This document shows, piece after piece, positions 1 to 6,272 of a stretch of 7,149 nt of DNA. This DNA comes from Lentisphaeria bacterium (lineage in GTDB: Bacteria > Verrucomicrobiota > Lentisphaeria > Oligosphaerales > PUNB01), in NCBI GenBank assembly GCA_007133055.1, contig SLNM01000173.1, positions 1-7,149 on the forward strand, written 5' to 3'. Numbering within the stretch: position 1 is the first letter of the stretch; each line of letters begins with the position of its first letter. A model generated the notes under the pieces. It worked only from the letters and a program-made list of their open reading frames with translations, had not been told where the DNA came from and made no database searches. A program made the position numbers and the translations under genes.

Positions 1-730
1 CTTGGCATGAGCGCGAGGCTTGGCTTTGATTGACAATTTCCGTTCGCGCCCGCAGTCGCTGTTCGCGCACCGACGTGACAATGGTCATGTCGTCCACGTG
101 CAGATTGCCGTGTTCATGAAGCCAGACATCCTGCCAGATACCCGATTGATGCTCGGTCATCATATTGCCGCAGGGGGCTTTGGCGCGGCCCTTGGCATCC
201 CGCTCAAAGTCGTCGATGCGCACGACCAGGGTGTTTTCGCCGGGCTGAAGCAGCTCGGTCACATCCACAGTCAAAGGCAGAAAATGATCATTGTGGCGGG
301 TCGCTTCCCGGCCATTGACATAGACGGTTGCGCGCGGTCCGAGCGCCTCGAACCGCAGCGCCAGCCGCCGCCCCGGCACGGTCGGATTTTTCAGAGTGAA
401 AGTCCGCCGCGCCCAGCCGCCGCGCCTGGTGCTCCAGGCAGGCGGGTAGCCGAAGGCGTCGAAGAGAAACTCGAAATTGTCGCGATCAAGCTCTTCCCAT
501 ATCTCGTCGCCGCTTTCCGGCAGCAGCTCCTTGAGAGTCCGGAAATAGGTATCGCCACGACGACGCACACCATGCGCAGGGATGGTCCAGAAAGAGGGCA
601 CCAGGTAGGCGCTGCTTTCCCAGGCGTTATCCGTCGGCACTTCCTGCGTTGCCGTCGCCAGGTCCGGATGAAAATCCCACCAGCCGTTCAGGCAGAGGAG
701 AGTGTCGGAAGGATCGAATTTGATGGTCAT
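1..730 (-). CDS. Glycoside hydrolase family 2 protein, N-terminal part (cut by the left edge)
   Basis: The reading frame stays open from an ATG at 730 to the left edge, giving 243 residues without a stop. Residues about 100-210 form the GH2 sugar-binding jelly-roll domain: a strand with VYVNGREA (136-143), then the DVTELL and GENTLVVRIDD strands (156-174), and the GH2 signature SGIWQDVWLHE (196-206). An immunoglobulin-like domain begins after that (VDDMTIVTS). The catalytic TIM barrel lies beyond the edge, so beta-galactosidase, beta-mannosidase, beta-glucuronidase and other GH2 activities cannot be told apart. There is no signal peptide, so the enzyme is probably cytoplasmic. Residues about 60-100 (acidic, aromatic) sit between the first strand and the main jelly roll and look like a lineage insertion. 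The start is well supported by an AAAAGGA ribosome site 7 bases upstream. The gene follows GH31 in the same direction after a repeat-rich 606-base gap, so it may have its own promoter. Confidence 0.88.
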   Translation of the reverse strand, partial: MTIKFDPSDTLLCLNGWWDFHPDLATATQEVPTDNAWESSAYLVPSFWTIPAHGVRRRGDTYFRTLKELLPESGDEIWEELDRDNFEFLFDAFGYPPAWSTRRGGWARRTFTLKNPTVPGRRLALRFEALGPRATVYVNGREATRHNDHFLPLTVDVTELLQPGENTLVVRIDDFERDAKGRAKAPCGNMMTEHQSGIWQDVWLHEHGNLHVDDMTIVTSVREQRLRARTEIVNQSQASRSCQ

Positions 731-737
731 GAAAAAG

Positions 738-744
738 TCCTTTT
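738..744 (-). promoter_or_regulatory. Ribosome binding site of the GH2 gene
   Basis: On the minus strand AAAAGGA lies 7 bases before the ATG at 730, inside a run of A residues. It fixes the start of a gene whose end is outside the window. Confidence 0.7.
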
Positions 745-791
745 TTTTGTTCCGATAGTGTCCGCAAGGCGTATTCGAGGGATCTTCGTAC

Positions 792-855
792 TTTTTTGAC
801 TTCATGTCTTGGTGACTTCATGACTCCGGGCTGACAAACTGACCTTGTGAATCCG
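792..855 (-). repeat. 64-base interspersed repeat, copy upstream of GH2
   Basis: Read on the minus strand it starts CGGATTCACAAGG and ends ATGAAGTCAAAAAA. It matches the copy at 3897-3960 at 57 of 64 positions, without gaps, by my hand alignment. Inside it is a degenerate tandem unit of about 16 bases built on ATGAAGTCA. It ends 61 bases before the GH2 start codon. It could be a dispersed genomic repeat or a shared leader element. Confidence 0.8.
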
Positions 856-861
856 GGGTGT

Positions 862-880
862 AGTCGGCGTCTCGCCGACT
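862..880. repeat. Compact hairpin, 8-base stem
   Basis: AGTCGGCG (862-869) and CGCCGACT (873-880) are perfect inverted copies around a 3-base loop TCT. No T run follows on either strand, so this is more like a REP-type extragenic palindrome than a terminator. Confidence 0.7.
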
Positions 881-916
881 GGTGATGGCGTGTACGGCGA
901 GGCGGCGGCAGTACAA

Positions 917-934
917 CGGGCGTCCCCGCCCGTA
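917..934. repeat. Compact hairpin, 7-base stem
   Basis: ACGGGCG (917-923) and CGCCCGT (928-934) pair perfectly around the loop TCCC. It lies 36 bases from the hairpin at 862-880 and has the same compact GC-rich design. Confidence 0.65.
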
Positions 935-1002
935 GCCGCTGCCTCGGGGTGGCAAAGGCGCCCCTTGCGCCCAATCGTGTCCATCGCGGTCCTGTAGCTG
1001 TA

Positions 1003-1053
1003 GTCGCGCACTAAAATCGAGTCGAATCTAGTGCGCGACAAAGTGCGCGACAA
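1003..1053. repeat. 11-base inverted repeat with an extra direct copy
   Basis: GTCGCGCACTA (1003-1013) and TAGTGCGCGAC (1029-1039) are perfect inverted copies around a 15-base loop. GTGCGCGACAA at 1031-1041 is then repeated exactly at 1043-1053. The left arm could therefore pair with either right-hand copy, giving two alternative hairpins. A short palindrome, GGTGC-CT-GCACC, follows at 1054-1065. Confidence 0.75.
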
Positions 1054-1072
1054 GGTGCCTGCACCCGCCACA

Positions 1073-1183
1073 CGTTTGAGTTCACGCTTCAGCGTGCCTT
1101 CCTCACCGCGCGCGACGGGCCAGGACAGGCAGGGATGCCTGTGATACCAATGGCCCGTCGCGCGCAAGCGACTGGCTCAAACG
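1073..1183. repeat. Nested palindromic element of about 111 bases
   Basis: Four sets of inverted arms fit in one fold. The outer arms are CGTTTGAG (1073-1080) and CTCAAACG (1176-1183). A side hairpin is CACGCT (1083-1088) with AGCGTG (1091-1096). The main stem is 15 perfect pairs, 1108-1122 (GCGCGCGACGGGCCA) with 1151-1165. The inner stem is ACAGGCA (1125-1131) with TGCCTGT (1136-1142). Its right end lies 4 bases from the short repeat copy at 1188. No coding capacity is credible. It could be a non-autonomous palindromic mobile element, a structured leader RNA or a large REP-like unit; the sequence alone does not decide. Confidence 0.75.
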
Positions 1184-1187
1184 ATTG

Positions 1188-1216
1188 TTTTGACTTCATG
1201 TCTTCGTGACTCCGGG
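1188..1216 (-). repeat. Short third copy of the interspersed repeat
   Basis: On the plus strand it reads TTTTGACTTCATG, TCTTCGTGACTCCGGG. It matches the A-rich end of the 64-base repeat but lacks one internal tandem unit of about 8 bases (TTCATGAC) and the distal half. Loss of one unit suggests slippage between the tandem GACTTCATG units. Confidence 0.7.
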
Positions 1217-1234
1217 TCATGTCGCCACATTGAA

Positions 1235-1315
1235 GTGCCCCGCCGGGGCACATATCATTATTATTAGCAACTCCAGGCTCTGCCTGGGGCTACGATGGGG
1301 CCGCCCCTCCGGGGC
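1235..1315. repeat. Cluster of three GC hairpins just downstream of GH31
   Basis: Three perfect stem-loops follow the GH31 stop codon within 105 bases: GTGCCCC/GGGGCAC (1235-1241, 1245-1251), CCAGGC/GCCTGG (1273-1278, 1282-1287) and GCCCC/GGGGC (1303-1307, 1311-1315), each with a 3-base loop. An AT-rich linker (ATCATTATTATTA) separates the first two. No uninterrupted T run follows on the minus strand, so they are not classic intrinsic terminators. They might still protect the GH31 mRNA 3' end or slow transcription. Confidence 0.7.
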
Positions 1316-1336
1316 TGAAAGCGCCGCCAAGTAGGT

Positions 1337-3823
1337 TCATCGCGCCGCCGGTGAACCTTCCCCGCCGGGCAATCTTGCCATGCCGTTGTTTGTGGCCAGG
1401 TCGAGTTCGACTGTTAGCGGCTCGCCGCTATACTCGATTTCCCGGCCCGGTTGCTCGTCCAGCCCGGCGCCGACGATCACGATGCGGAAAACTCTTTTCT
1501 TGACCATGCCTTTGAAACTCCCGAACCGATGGCCGAAGGTCAGGGTTTGCGCCTGATCGTTCCAAGCCACCGGGATGAACGAGCATTGCCCATACTGATA
1601 GTCCAGCCCGTCGCCGGCGTCTTCATAGATATCGAACTGTCCATCGGCGCCGGGGTAGACCCGCAATTCCCAGGGGGTGTCCAAGGCTTGATCGCTGTAT
1701 TGCACGACCGGCCCCAGGGGCAGGATGGCGCCGGCTTTAACCAGCAGCGGCATGATTGTCAGGGGTGCGGCGGCCTCGATGGTCTGGGCGGCGGCGTGTT
1801 TCTGGCCAGTCCAGAAATCATACCAGCTCGTATTGCCCGGCAGGTAAACGGGCCGGGTGTGCGGGTTTTCCGGCAAAGGCCTGGACTCCGATTCGTAATG
1901 CATGGGCCGGGTCACCGGGCAAGCCAGGAGTGCCGGGCCAAACATGAACTGGTGCTTGATGTCGTGCACCGCCGTTTCCGCCGGGTAATCAAAGGCCAGG
2001 GCCCGCATGGGTGTGTAGTCGCGATGATAGGTCCAGCCCGCGAGGCTGTACAGATAGGGCAGAAGCCGGTAGCGCAGGTGGAGAAAGCGAACCAGGGTGT
2101 CGTGGAAAATTTCGCCGGGCTCGCCGAAGCGCCAGACCTCTCGCGGGGTGTCGGTGCCGTGCGACCTGAACATCGGCAAAAATGTGCCGTATTGAAACCA
2201 GCGCACATACAGCTCGCGGTAGCCCAGGTCGTCGACCCCCTGATCGTAGTCGCCGTGCCAGAACCAGAAATCATCGCTGTTTCTAACAAAGAAGCCGCCG
2301 ATATCATTGGTCCACCACGGGCAGCCGGTCATGCAGAAGTTAAGGCCTGCGGGAATCTGGCTGGCCAGGACATCCCAGCGGGCCGCGACATCGCCCGACC
2401 AAGTGATGGTGCCGTAGCGCTGCTGGCCGATATAGGCGGATCGAGTGAGGTTGACCATTCTTCGGTCCGGCGCGGTGTCCAATTGATTTTCATAAAGTCC
2501 CTTGGAATGCAGAAGGGAGTAGGCGTTGATATATTCCGGATTCATGTATTTCTTGAACTCCTCGGTGTCAATCAGCATTTGCCGCCATGGTTCCGGCTTG
2601 ACCTCCCCTTTCCAGTCCGCCTCGAACGGTTCGGTGCAATCGCACCACCAGGCATCGATACCGTACTTGAAATAGCCTTCGTACGCCTGCCGCCAGTAGA
2701 CCTTGCGGGCTTCGGGATCGAATGCGTCATAGACCGAGGCATGGCCGGCCGGTGTGGCGCCCATCATATGCCCCAGCTCCTCCATTTCCTTGGCGTTTGA
2801 CCCGCCGCGCATGACCGGCCAGATGGAGACCATCAGTTTGGCATTCATCGCGTGCAGATCATCGACCATTTGTCGCGGATCGGGGAAGCGGGCCGCTTCA
2901 AACTGCTTTTCCCCCCACATCTCGTCCGGCCAGGTATGCCAGTCCTGAACAATCAGGTCGAGGGGGAGAGAGCGTTTTCGGTATTCGGCCACAATATCGA
3001 TCAGCTCCTGCTGCGTCTTGTAGCGCTCCTTGCTCTGGACATAGCCGAGTGCCCAGCGCGGCAGCATGACCGCCTTGCCGGTGAGCCGGCGGCAGTGTCC
3101 GATCAGGTCGTCAAAACTCGGGCCGTGCATGAAAAAGAACTCCAGCTCGTCCTCGACATCGGACCAGAGATAGGAGCCGTGGCAATCGTCGTGGAAGCTG
3201 CCGAGGCTGTAGCTGTCGAGTAGTACCGCCCAGCCGCGGGTGCTGAGAAGCATGGGCATGGCGACCTTGGTGTTCTGCTGAAACAGATACTCCTGCTGGC
3301 CGCGGTAATTGAAGACCCCCTGGTCATGCTGGCCAAGCCCATAAAGCGCCTCGTCCTGCTGGAACTCGAACCGCAGCTTGGCCTGCCACGCGGTGCGAAG
3401 CGTGCGCCAGCCGACCTGCCGCGCCTTGACGCGAACACCGTCGACCCCTTCCTTGGCATGGACATCCTCGAGAATCGCCTGCTTGACCTCGACCGGCGCC
3501 AGGGTCATGCCTTCTCGCCGCGGCTGCCGGGTCAGGAGCCGGCCTGCGGCATCGCGCCAGGTGAAGCTGGATGTCCGGCGATCAATCTCCAAGGTCAGTT
3601 CGGGAGAGGAGACGACCAGCATGTCCTCCGTCTGCTGGACGGGCATGTCCGCGGGCGAGGGCGGCGTGGTCTGGAGCATCAGGCTTGGCTTGTCGGAAAA
3701 GGCTTTCTCCCGAGTGTAGCGGACCCTGACAATCGAGTCGCCCAGAAATTGCAGATGAATCTGACCTCGGCTGGTTCCGAGCCAAAGTCCGTGATCGCGC
3801 TTTGCGTGCTTCTCAATTTTCAT
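1337..3823 (-). CDS. Glycoside hydrolase family 31 alpha-glycosidase (alpha-xylosidase or alpha-glucosidase)
   Basis: This 828-residue protein hydrolyses terminal alpha-linked xylose or glucose with retention of configuration. Visible order: N-terminal beta-sandwich (about 15-240) with the conserved YGLGQ (161-165); TIM barrel (about 255-600); then C-terminal beta domains including the DUF5110-like part with MPLLVKAGAILPLGP (691-705) and DIYEDAGDG (731-739). The nucleophile is predicted to be Asp395 in AWWCDCTEP, and the acid/base Asp478 in TWSGD. Asp294 (VQDW), Arg553 and His555 (FRSHG) fit the sugar-binding site. The DAWW-x-D-x-x-EP form of the nucleophile motif and the C-terminal domain recall Cellvibrio-type alpha-xylosidases, but alpha-glucosidase activity is equally possible. 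There is no signal peptide. I chose the ATG at 3823, which has AAAAAGGGA 8 bases upstream, over an in-frame GTG at 3856 that would put this ribosome site inside the gene. Confidence 0.93.
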   Translation of the reverse strand: MKIEKHAKRDHGLWLGTSRGQIHLQFLGDSIVRVRYTREKAFSDKPSLMLQTTPPSPADMPVQQTEDMLVVSSPELTLEIDRRTSSFTWRDAAGRLLTRQPRREGMTLAPVEVKQAILEDVHAKEGVDGVRVKARQVGWRTLRTAWQAKLRFEFQQDEALYGLGQHDQGVFNYRGQQEYLFQQNTKVAMPMLLSTRGWAVLLDSYSLGSFHDDCHGSYLWSDVEDELEFFFMHGPSFDDLIGHCRRLTGKAVMLPRWALGYVQSKERYKTQQELIDIVAEYRKRSLPLDLIVQDWHTWPDEMWGEKQFEAARFPDPRQMVDDLHAMNAKLMVSIWPVMRGGSNAKEMEELGHMMGATPAGHASVYDAFDPEARKVYWRQAYEGYFKYGIDAWWCDCTEPFEADWKGEVKPEPWRQMLIDTEEFKKYMNPEYINAYSLLHSKGLYENQLDTAPDRRMVNLTRSAYIGQQRYGTITWSGDVAARWDVLASQIPAGLNFCMTGCPWWTNDIGGFFVRNSDDFWFWHGDYDQGVDDLGYRELYVRWFQYGTFLPMFRSHGTDTPREVWRFGEPGEIFHDTLVRFLHLRYRLLPYLYSLAGWTYHRDYTPMRALAFDYPAETAVHDIKHQFMFGPALLACPVTRPMHYESESRPLPENPHTRPVYLPGNTSWYDFWTGQKHAAAQTIEAAAPLTIMPLLVKAGAILPLGPVVQYSDQALDTPWELRVYPGADGQFDIYEDAGDGLDYQYGQCSFIPVAWNDQAQTLTFGHRFGSFKGMVKKRVFRIVIVGAGLDEQPGREIEYSGEPLTVELDLATNNGMARLPGGEGSPAAR

Positions 3824-3831
3824 GAACACTG

Positions 3832-3840
3832 TCCCTTTTT
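3832..3840 (-). promoter_or_regulatory. Ribosome binding site that decides the GH31 start
   Basis: AAAAAGGGA on the minus strand is 8 bases before the ATG at 3823. It resembles the site of the GH2 gene and argues against the longer GTG start at 3856. Confidence 0.7.
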
Positions 3841-3896
3841 CGGGGGAGCCTCCCACCGACCCGGCTGGCCATACTAAACTAAAGTGCGAACTTCAT

Positions 3897-3960
3897 TTTT
3901 TTGACTTCATGTCTTCGTGACTTCATGACTCCGGACTGACAGGTTGACCTTATGACTCCG
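3897..3960 (-). repeat. 64-base interspersed repeat, copy upstream of GH31
   Basis: On the minus strand it runs from CGGAGTCATAAGG to ATGAAGTCAAAAAA and differs from the copy at 792-855 at 7 positions. Two close tandem units (TGACTTCATG plus TCTTCG or ACTCCG on the plus strand) give it a period near 16 bases. It ends 73 bases upstream of the GH31 ATG. Its far edge borders a small inverted repeat, GACTCC (3954-3959) with GGAGTC (3968-3973). Confidence 0.8.
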
Positions 3961-3995
3961 TAGACATGGAGTCCCCGAGTTGTTCAGCAACATCC

Positions 3996-4021
3996 TCCCG
4001 GCGGTTAGAAGTCCCGGCGGT
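3996..4021. repeat. Two direct copies of TCCCGGCGGT
   Basis: TCCCGGCGGT occurs exactly at 3996-4005 and 4012-4021, with a period of 16 bases, in the 237-base gap between melA and GH31. It may be a pair of binding sites or simple slippage. Nothing else in this gap looks like a terminator: no stable hairpin with a T run follows the melA stop. Confidence 0.55.
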
Positions 4022-4060
4022 ACTGACAGCCCCCCTCAACTTTCACCCATCAATGTCCCC

Positions 4061-5401
4061 TCACCTATATTTCGGCATCATATCGCCGTGAGCCTCGAAC
4101 AGATCGTCGCATAAGTTTCGGATTTGATCGAGCGTCAGCTCGCTGCGGGTATGGGGATCGAGCATGGCCGCATGATAGACAGCCTCTTTGCGCAGTGTCT
4201 TGGCGGCTTCGATGGTCAGCAGGTGGACGTTTATATGGGTGCGGTTAAGCGCCGCCAACTGCTCCGGCAGTTCACCGACATATACTCCTTTCACCCCGTT
4301 CCGGTCAACCAGGCATGGGACTTCGACGCAGGCCTTGGCCGGCAGGTTCGGGATCAATCCGGTGTTGAGGACATTGCCGCCAATGCAGGCAGGCTGTCCG
4401 GTGACCACCGCTTCCATGATCAACGAGCCGTATTCATGCGAGCGCTTGTGCGATAGCTGGCTGTTGCCGACCAGTTCCTCGCGCTGTTTTTTCCAGCCCT
4501 CGATCTGCTTGACGCAGCGGCGTGGGTATTCATCGAGCGGTATGTTGAACTCTTCAATCAGCTCCGGGAACTGGCTTTTGATAAAATAGGGATGGTATTC
4601 GGCGGTGTGCTCGGAGGATTCGGTATTGTAGTAGCCGAAGTGGCGCATCATTTCGTAGCGTACCATGTCGCCGTGTTTTTTGCCGTTTTTCCGCCGGGCC
4701 TGCTTGTTCTTGCGCTCGGCCCGCCTGCGAATTTCCGGATAAAGGTCCTTGCCGCTGCTGGTGATTTCCAGCAGCCAGGACATATGGTTGATGCCCGCGA
4801 TCTTCCACTGCATCCCCTCGATCTGATCCTCCATGCCGAGCGCCCTGAGCAAATGGTAGGCGCAGCCTTGAACCGAATGGCAAAGGCCGACCGTCCTGAC
4901 CTTGGTATGCTGCTGCATGTAGCCTGTGAGAATGGACATGGGATTGGTGTAGTTGAGCAGCCAGGCGGCGGGGCATTCCTTTTCAATATCGTCGGCAAAG
5001 TCCTGCATGACCGGGATGGTCCGAAGACCGCGGAAAATACCGCCGATCCCCAAAGTGTCGGCAATGGTTTGCCGCAGACCGTACTTCCTGGGTATCTCGA
5101 AGTCAATGACAGTGCTTGGCTCATAGCCGCCGACCTGGATGGCATTGACCACAAAATCGGCGCTGCGCAGCGCCTGCCGCCGCTGGCGCACGCCCAGATG
5201 GCTGGTGATGGTGGCCCGACCCTCATTGATATTGCGATTGAGATTCTCCAGCATCATCTGCGAATCCTGCAAGCGCTGTGAATCTATATCGTACAATGCA
5301 ATATGCAGATTCTGCCGCAAAGCCGGCGTCGACAGGCAGTCGCCCAGAATGTTCTTCGCGAATACCGTGCTGCCCGCACCCATGAAAGTTACTTTTGCCA
5401 T
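4061..5401 (-). CDS. melA: GH4 alpha-galactosidase, MelA type
   Basis: This cytoplasmic enzyme cleaves alpha-galactosides such as melibiose or raffinose-type sugars by the NAD+ and Mn2+ dependent redox-elimination mechanism of GH4. At 446 residues it has normal MelA length. The N-terminal Rossmann site shows GAGST (8-12), followed by DID (38-40), GGYEP (91-95) and LNYTNP (149-154). Cys174 in GLCHSVQG and His206 in AGINHM are the expected metal ligands. Tyr269 in AEYHPYF is the likely proton-abstracting base. The CHSVQG and SSEHTAEYHPYF segments and the C-terminal GNVLNTGLIPNLP block are typical of MelA and unlike the 6-phospho-glucosidase branch of GH4; they closely resemble the Bacillus form. 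The ribosome site before the ATG at 5401 is weak (AAGAA only). The start lies 14 bases after the EIIA-PII stop, so co-transcription and translational coupling are likely. Confidence 0.95.
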   Translation of the reverse strand: MAKVTFMGAGSTVFAKNILGDCLSTPALRQNLHIALYDIDSQRLQDSQMMLENLNRNINEGRATITSHLGVRQRRQALRSADFVVNAIQVGGYEPSTVIDFEIPRKYGLRQTIADTLGIGGIFRGLRTIPVMQDFADDIEKECPAAWLLNYTNPMSILTGYMQQHTKVRTVGLCHSVQGCAYHLLRALGMEDQIEGMQWKIAGINHMSWLLEITSSGKDLYPEIRRRAERKNKQARRKNGKKHGDMVRYEMMRHFGYYNTESSEHTAEYHPYFIKSQFPELIEEFNIPLDEYPRRCVKQIEGWKKQREELVGNSQLSHKRSHEYGSLIMEAVVTGQPACIGGNVLNTGLIPNLPAKACVEVPCLVDRNGVKGVYVGELPEQLAALNRTHINVHLLTIEAAKTLRKEAVYHAAMLDPHTRSELTLDQIRNLCDDLFEAHGDMMPKYR

Positions 5402-5415
5402 GTTATTTCTTATGT

Positions 5416-6243
5416 TTAGAGCATTTCCATTGTGCCCTTGCAGAACGCCACATCGAGGAGCATGACCATGGCACCCTGTTTCTTCTCCAGGTCCCCGGTA
5501 ATTCTTTCTATGCCTCTGACCATGCTTTCCGCCTGGCTCTCGGGGACAGTTGCCATGATGGTTCGACTATGGTTTTTTTGTTCGTTCATAAAGCCAATGA
5601 AACTGGCGAACAGCGGAATGTTTGAGATGTACTGTCCCATGCCTGTCGAGTCAATAATGGTGGCGCCGTCAACCCCTTCCTGCAGAAAATATTCAAGGAT
5701 GTCATAGAAGAACCGTTCTTCATAGAGCACTAGGAACAGGAGCTTCATCTTTTCCTGTTCCTGCGGGGTCAGCCGTTCCTGCTCCTGGATTCTGCTCAGC
5801 AGTATCTCGTGCAGAACCGAGCCGTCGCCCGCGGCCAGCAATTCCTTCCTGATCTTGCCGTGGGCGAGGACATTGGAGATGGCGGCCAGTATTTGCAGGT
5901 GTTCCCGGACATTCTGCTCCGGGCCCAGCAGAACGAAGAATATCTGCACTTTTTTACGGTCCATCGCCTGAAATTCCACCGGCTTGGCGGTGGTGACGAT
6001 AAACAAGACAAATTCATCGGCCATGGGCAGGCGTGCGTGGGGGATGGCAACTCCTCCTCCAAAGCCGGTGCTGCCTTGTTGCTCGCGCTCCAGCAGGCGC
6101 CGGAAAATTTCATCTCTCCCCGCCTTTTTCAAGGCGGGCAGAGCGGCCGCTCGACTGGCGATCTCCCGCAGTACTTGCTCCCGAGTACGGGCAGGGATTT
6201 TCACTGCGCAGGCGGATTCGCTGACAATGTCAAAAAAATTCAT
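5416..6243 (-). CDS. PTS EIIA (fructose/Ntr type) fused to a PII-like domain
   Basis: This 275-residue soluble protein has two parts. Residues 1-150 form a PTS EIIA type 2 domain of the PtsN/FruA class. The phosphorylation site is His69 in GFGGGVAIPHARLP, preceded by the usual REQVLREIA and LLEREQQGSTG segments. Such domains take phosphate from HPr. Residues about 165-270 read as a PII-like ferredoxin fold: strand MKLLFLVLYEE, helix FFYDILEYFLQEGV, strand DGATIIDSTGMGQ, then RTIMATVP, helix ESQAESMVRGIERI and strand GAMVMLLDVAFCKG. The GATxxDSxGMG turn and overall order fit PII-like sensors, although the nucleotide-binding loops are not obviously conserved. No EIIB or EIIC lies nearby, so a regulatory role is more likely than transport, perhaps linking PTS status to use of alpha-galactosides through the adjacent melA. 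The EIIA call is strong; the PII-like call is inference. Confidence 0.9.
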   Translation of the reverse strand: MNFFDIVSESACAVKIPARTREQVLREIASRAAALPALKKAGRDEIFRRLLEREQQGSTGFGGGVAIPHARLPMADEFVLFIVTTAKPVEFQAMDRKKVQIFFVLLGPEQNVREHLQILAAISNVLAHGKIRKELLAAGDGSVLHEILLSRIQEQERLTPQEQEKMKLLFLVLYEERFFYDILEYFLQEGVDGATIIDSTGMGQYISNIPLFASFIGFMNEQKNHSRTIMATVPESQAESMVRGIERITGDLEKKQGAMVMLLDVAFCKGTMEML

Positions 6244-6253
6244 GGTCTTCGGA

Positions 6254-6257
6254 CTCC
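6254..6257 (-). promoter_or_regulatory. Ribosome binding site of the EIIA-PII gene
   Basis: GGAG on the minus strand is 10 bases before the ATG at 6243. The spacing is slightly long but usable, and it supports this start. Confidence 0.5.
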
Positions 6258-6272
6258 GCGTTGACGTATGCT

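Larger units (their letters stand above)
731..1336. other. 606-base repeat-rich intergenic gap without a credible gene
   Basis: The gap between the GH31 stop and the GH2 start is filled with repeats listed separately: two copies of the tandem GACTTCATG-type repeat, five compact GC hairpins, an 11-base inverted repeat with an extra direct copy, and a nested palindrome of about 111 bases. Two minus-strand open frames cross it (627-974 and 802-1167). Their translations follow the repeats, are rich in Arg, Thr and Pro, and resemble no family I know. No tRNA fold and no T-tailed terminator was seen. I saw no convincing sigma-70 promoter, although a GH2 promoter would be expected near 745-800. Confidence 0.75.

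Noticed and set aside
20..799. Long plus-strand open frame of 259 codons
   Set aside because: It is antisense to the GH2 gene, whose frame shows the SGIWQDVW signature. The plus frame has no recognisable motif.
627..974. Minus-strand open frame of 115 codons overlapping the GH2 start
   Set aside because: It overlaps the true GH2 frame for about 100 bases and otherwise covers repeats.
802..1167. Minus-strand open frame of 121 codons in the gap between GH31 and GH2
   Set aside because: It runs through hairpins and palindromes, its composition follows the repeats (for example LSRTLSRT from the direct repeat), and it resembles no known protein. It looks like a spurious frame over repeat DNA.
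791..1216. CRISPR array suggested by repeated GACTTCATG units
   Set aside because: The units are short, degenerate and directly tandem, with no unique spacers of regular length.
1451..2800. Plus-strand open frame of 449 codons
   Set aside because: It is a shadow of the GH31 gene, which has clear catalytic motifs. Long antisense frames are expected in GC-rich coding DNA.
3824..3856. Longer GTG start for GH31
   Set aside because: It would place the strong AAAAAGGGA ribosome site inside the coding region, and the added residues do not look like part of the family fold.
5416..6243. EIIA as part of a sugar PTS permease that would make melA a phospho-glycosidase
   Set aside because: No EIIB or EIIC is nearby, and the GH4 protein has the CHSVQG and EYHPYF segments of MelA, which acts on unphosphorylated sugars.
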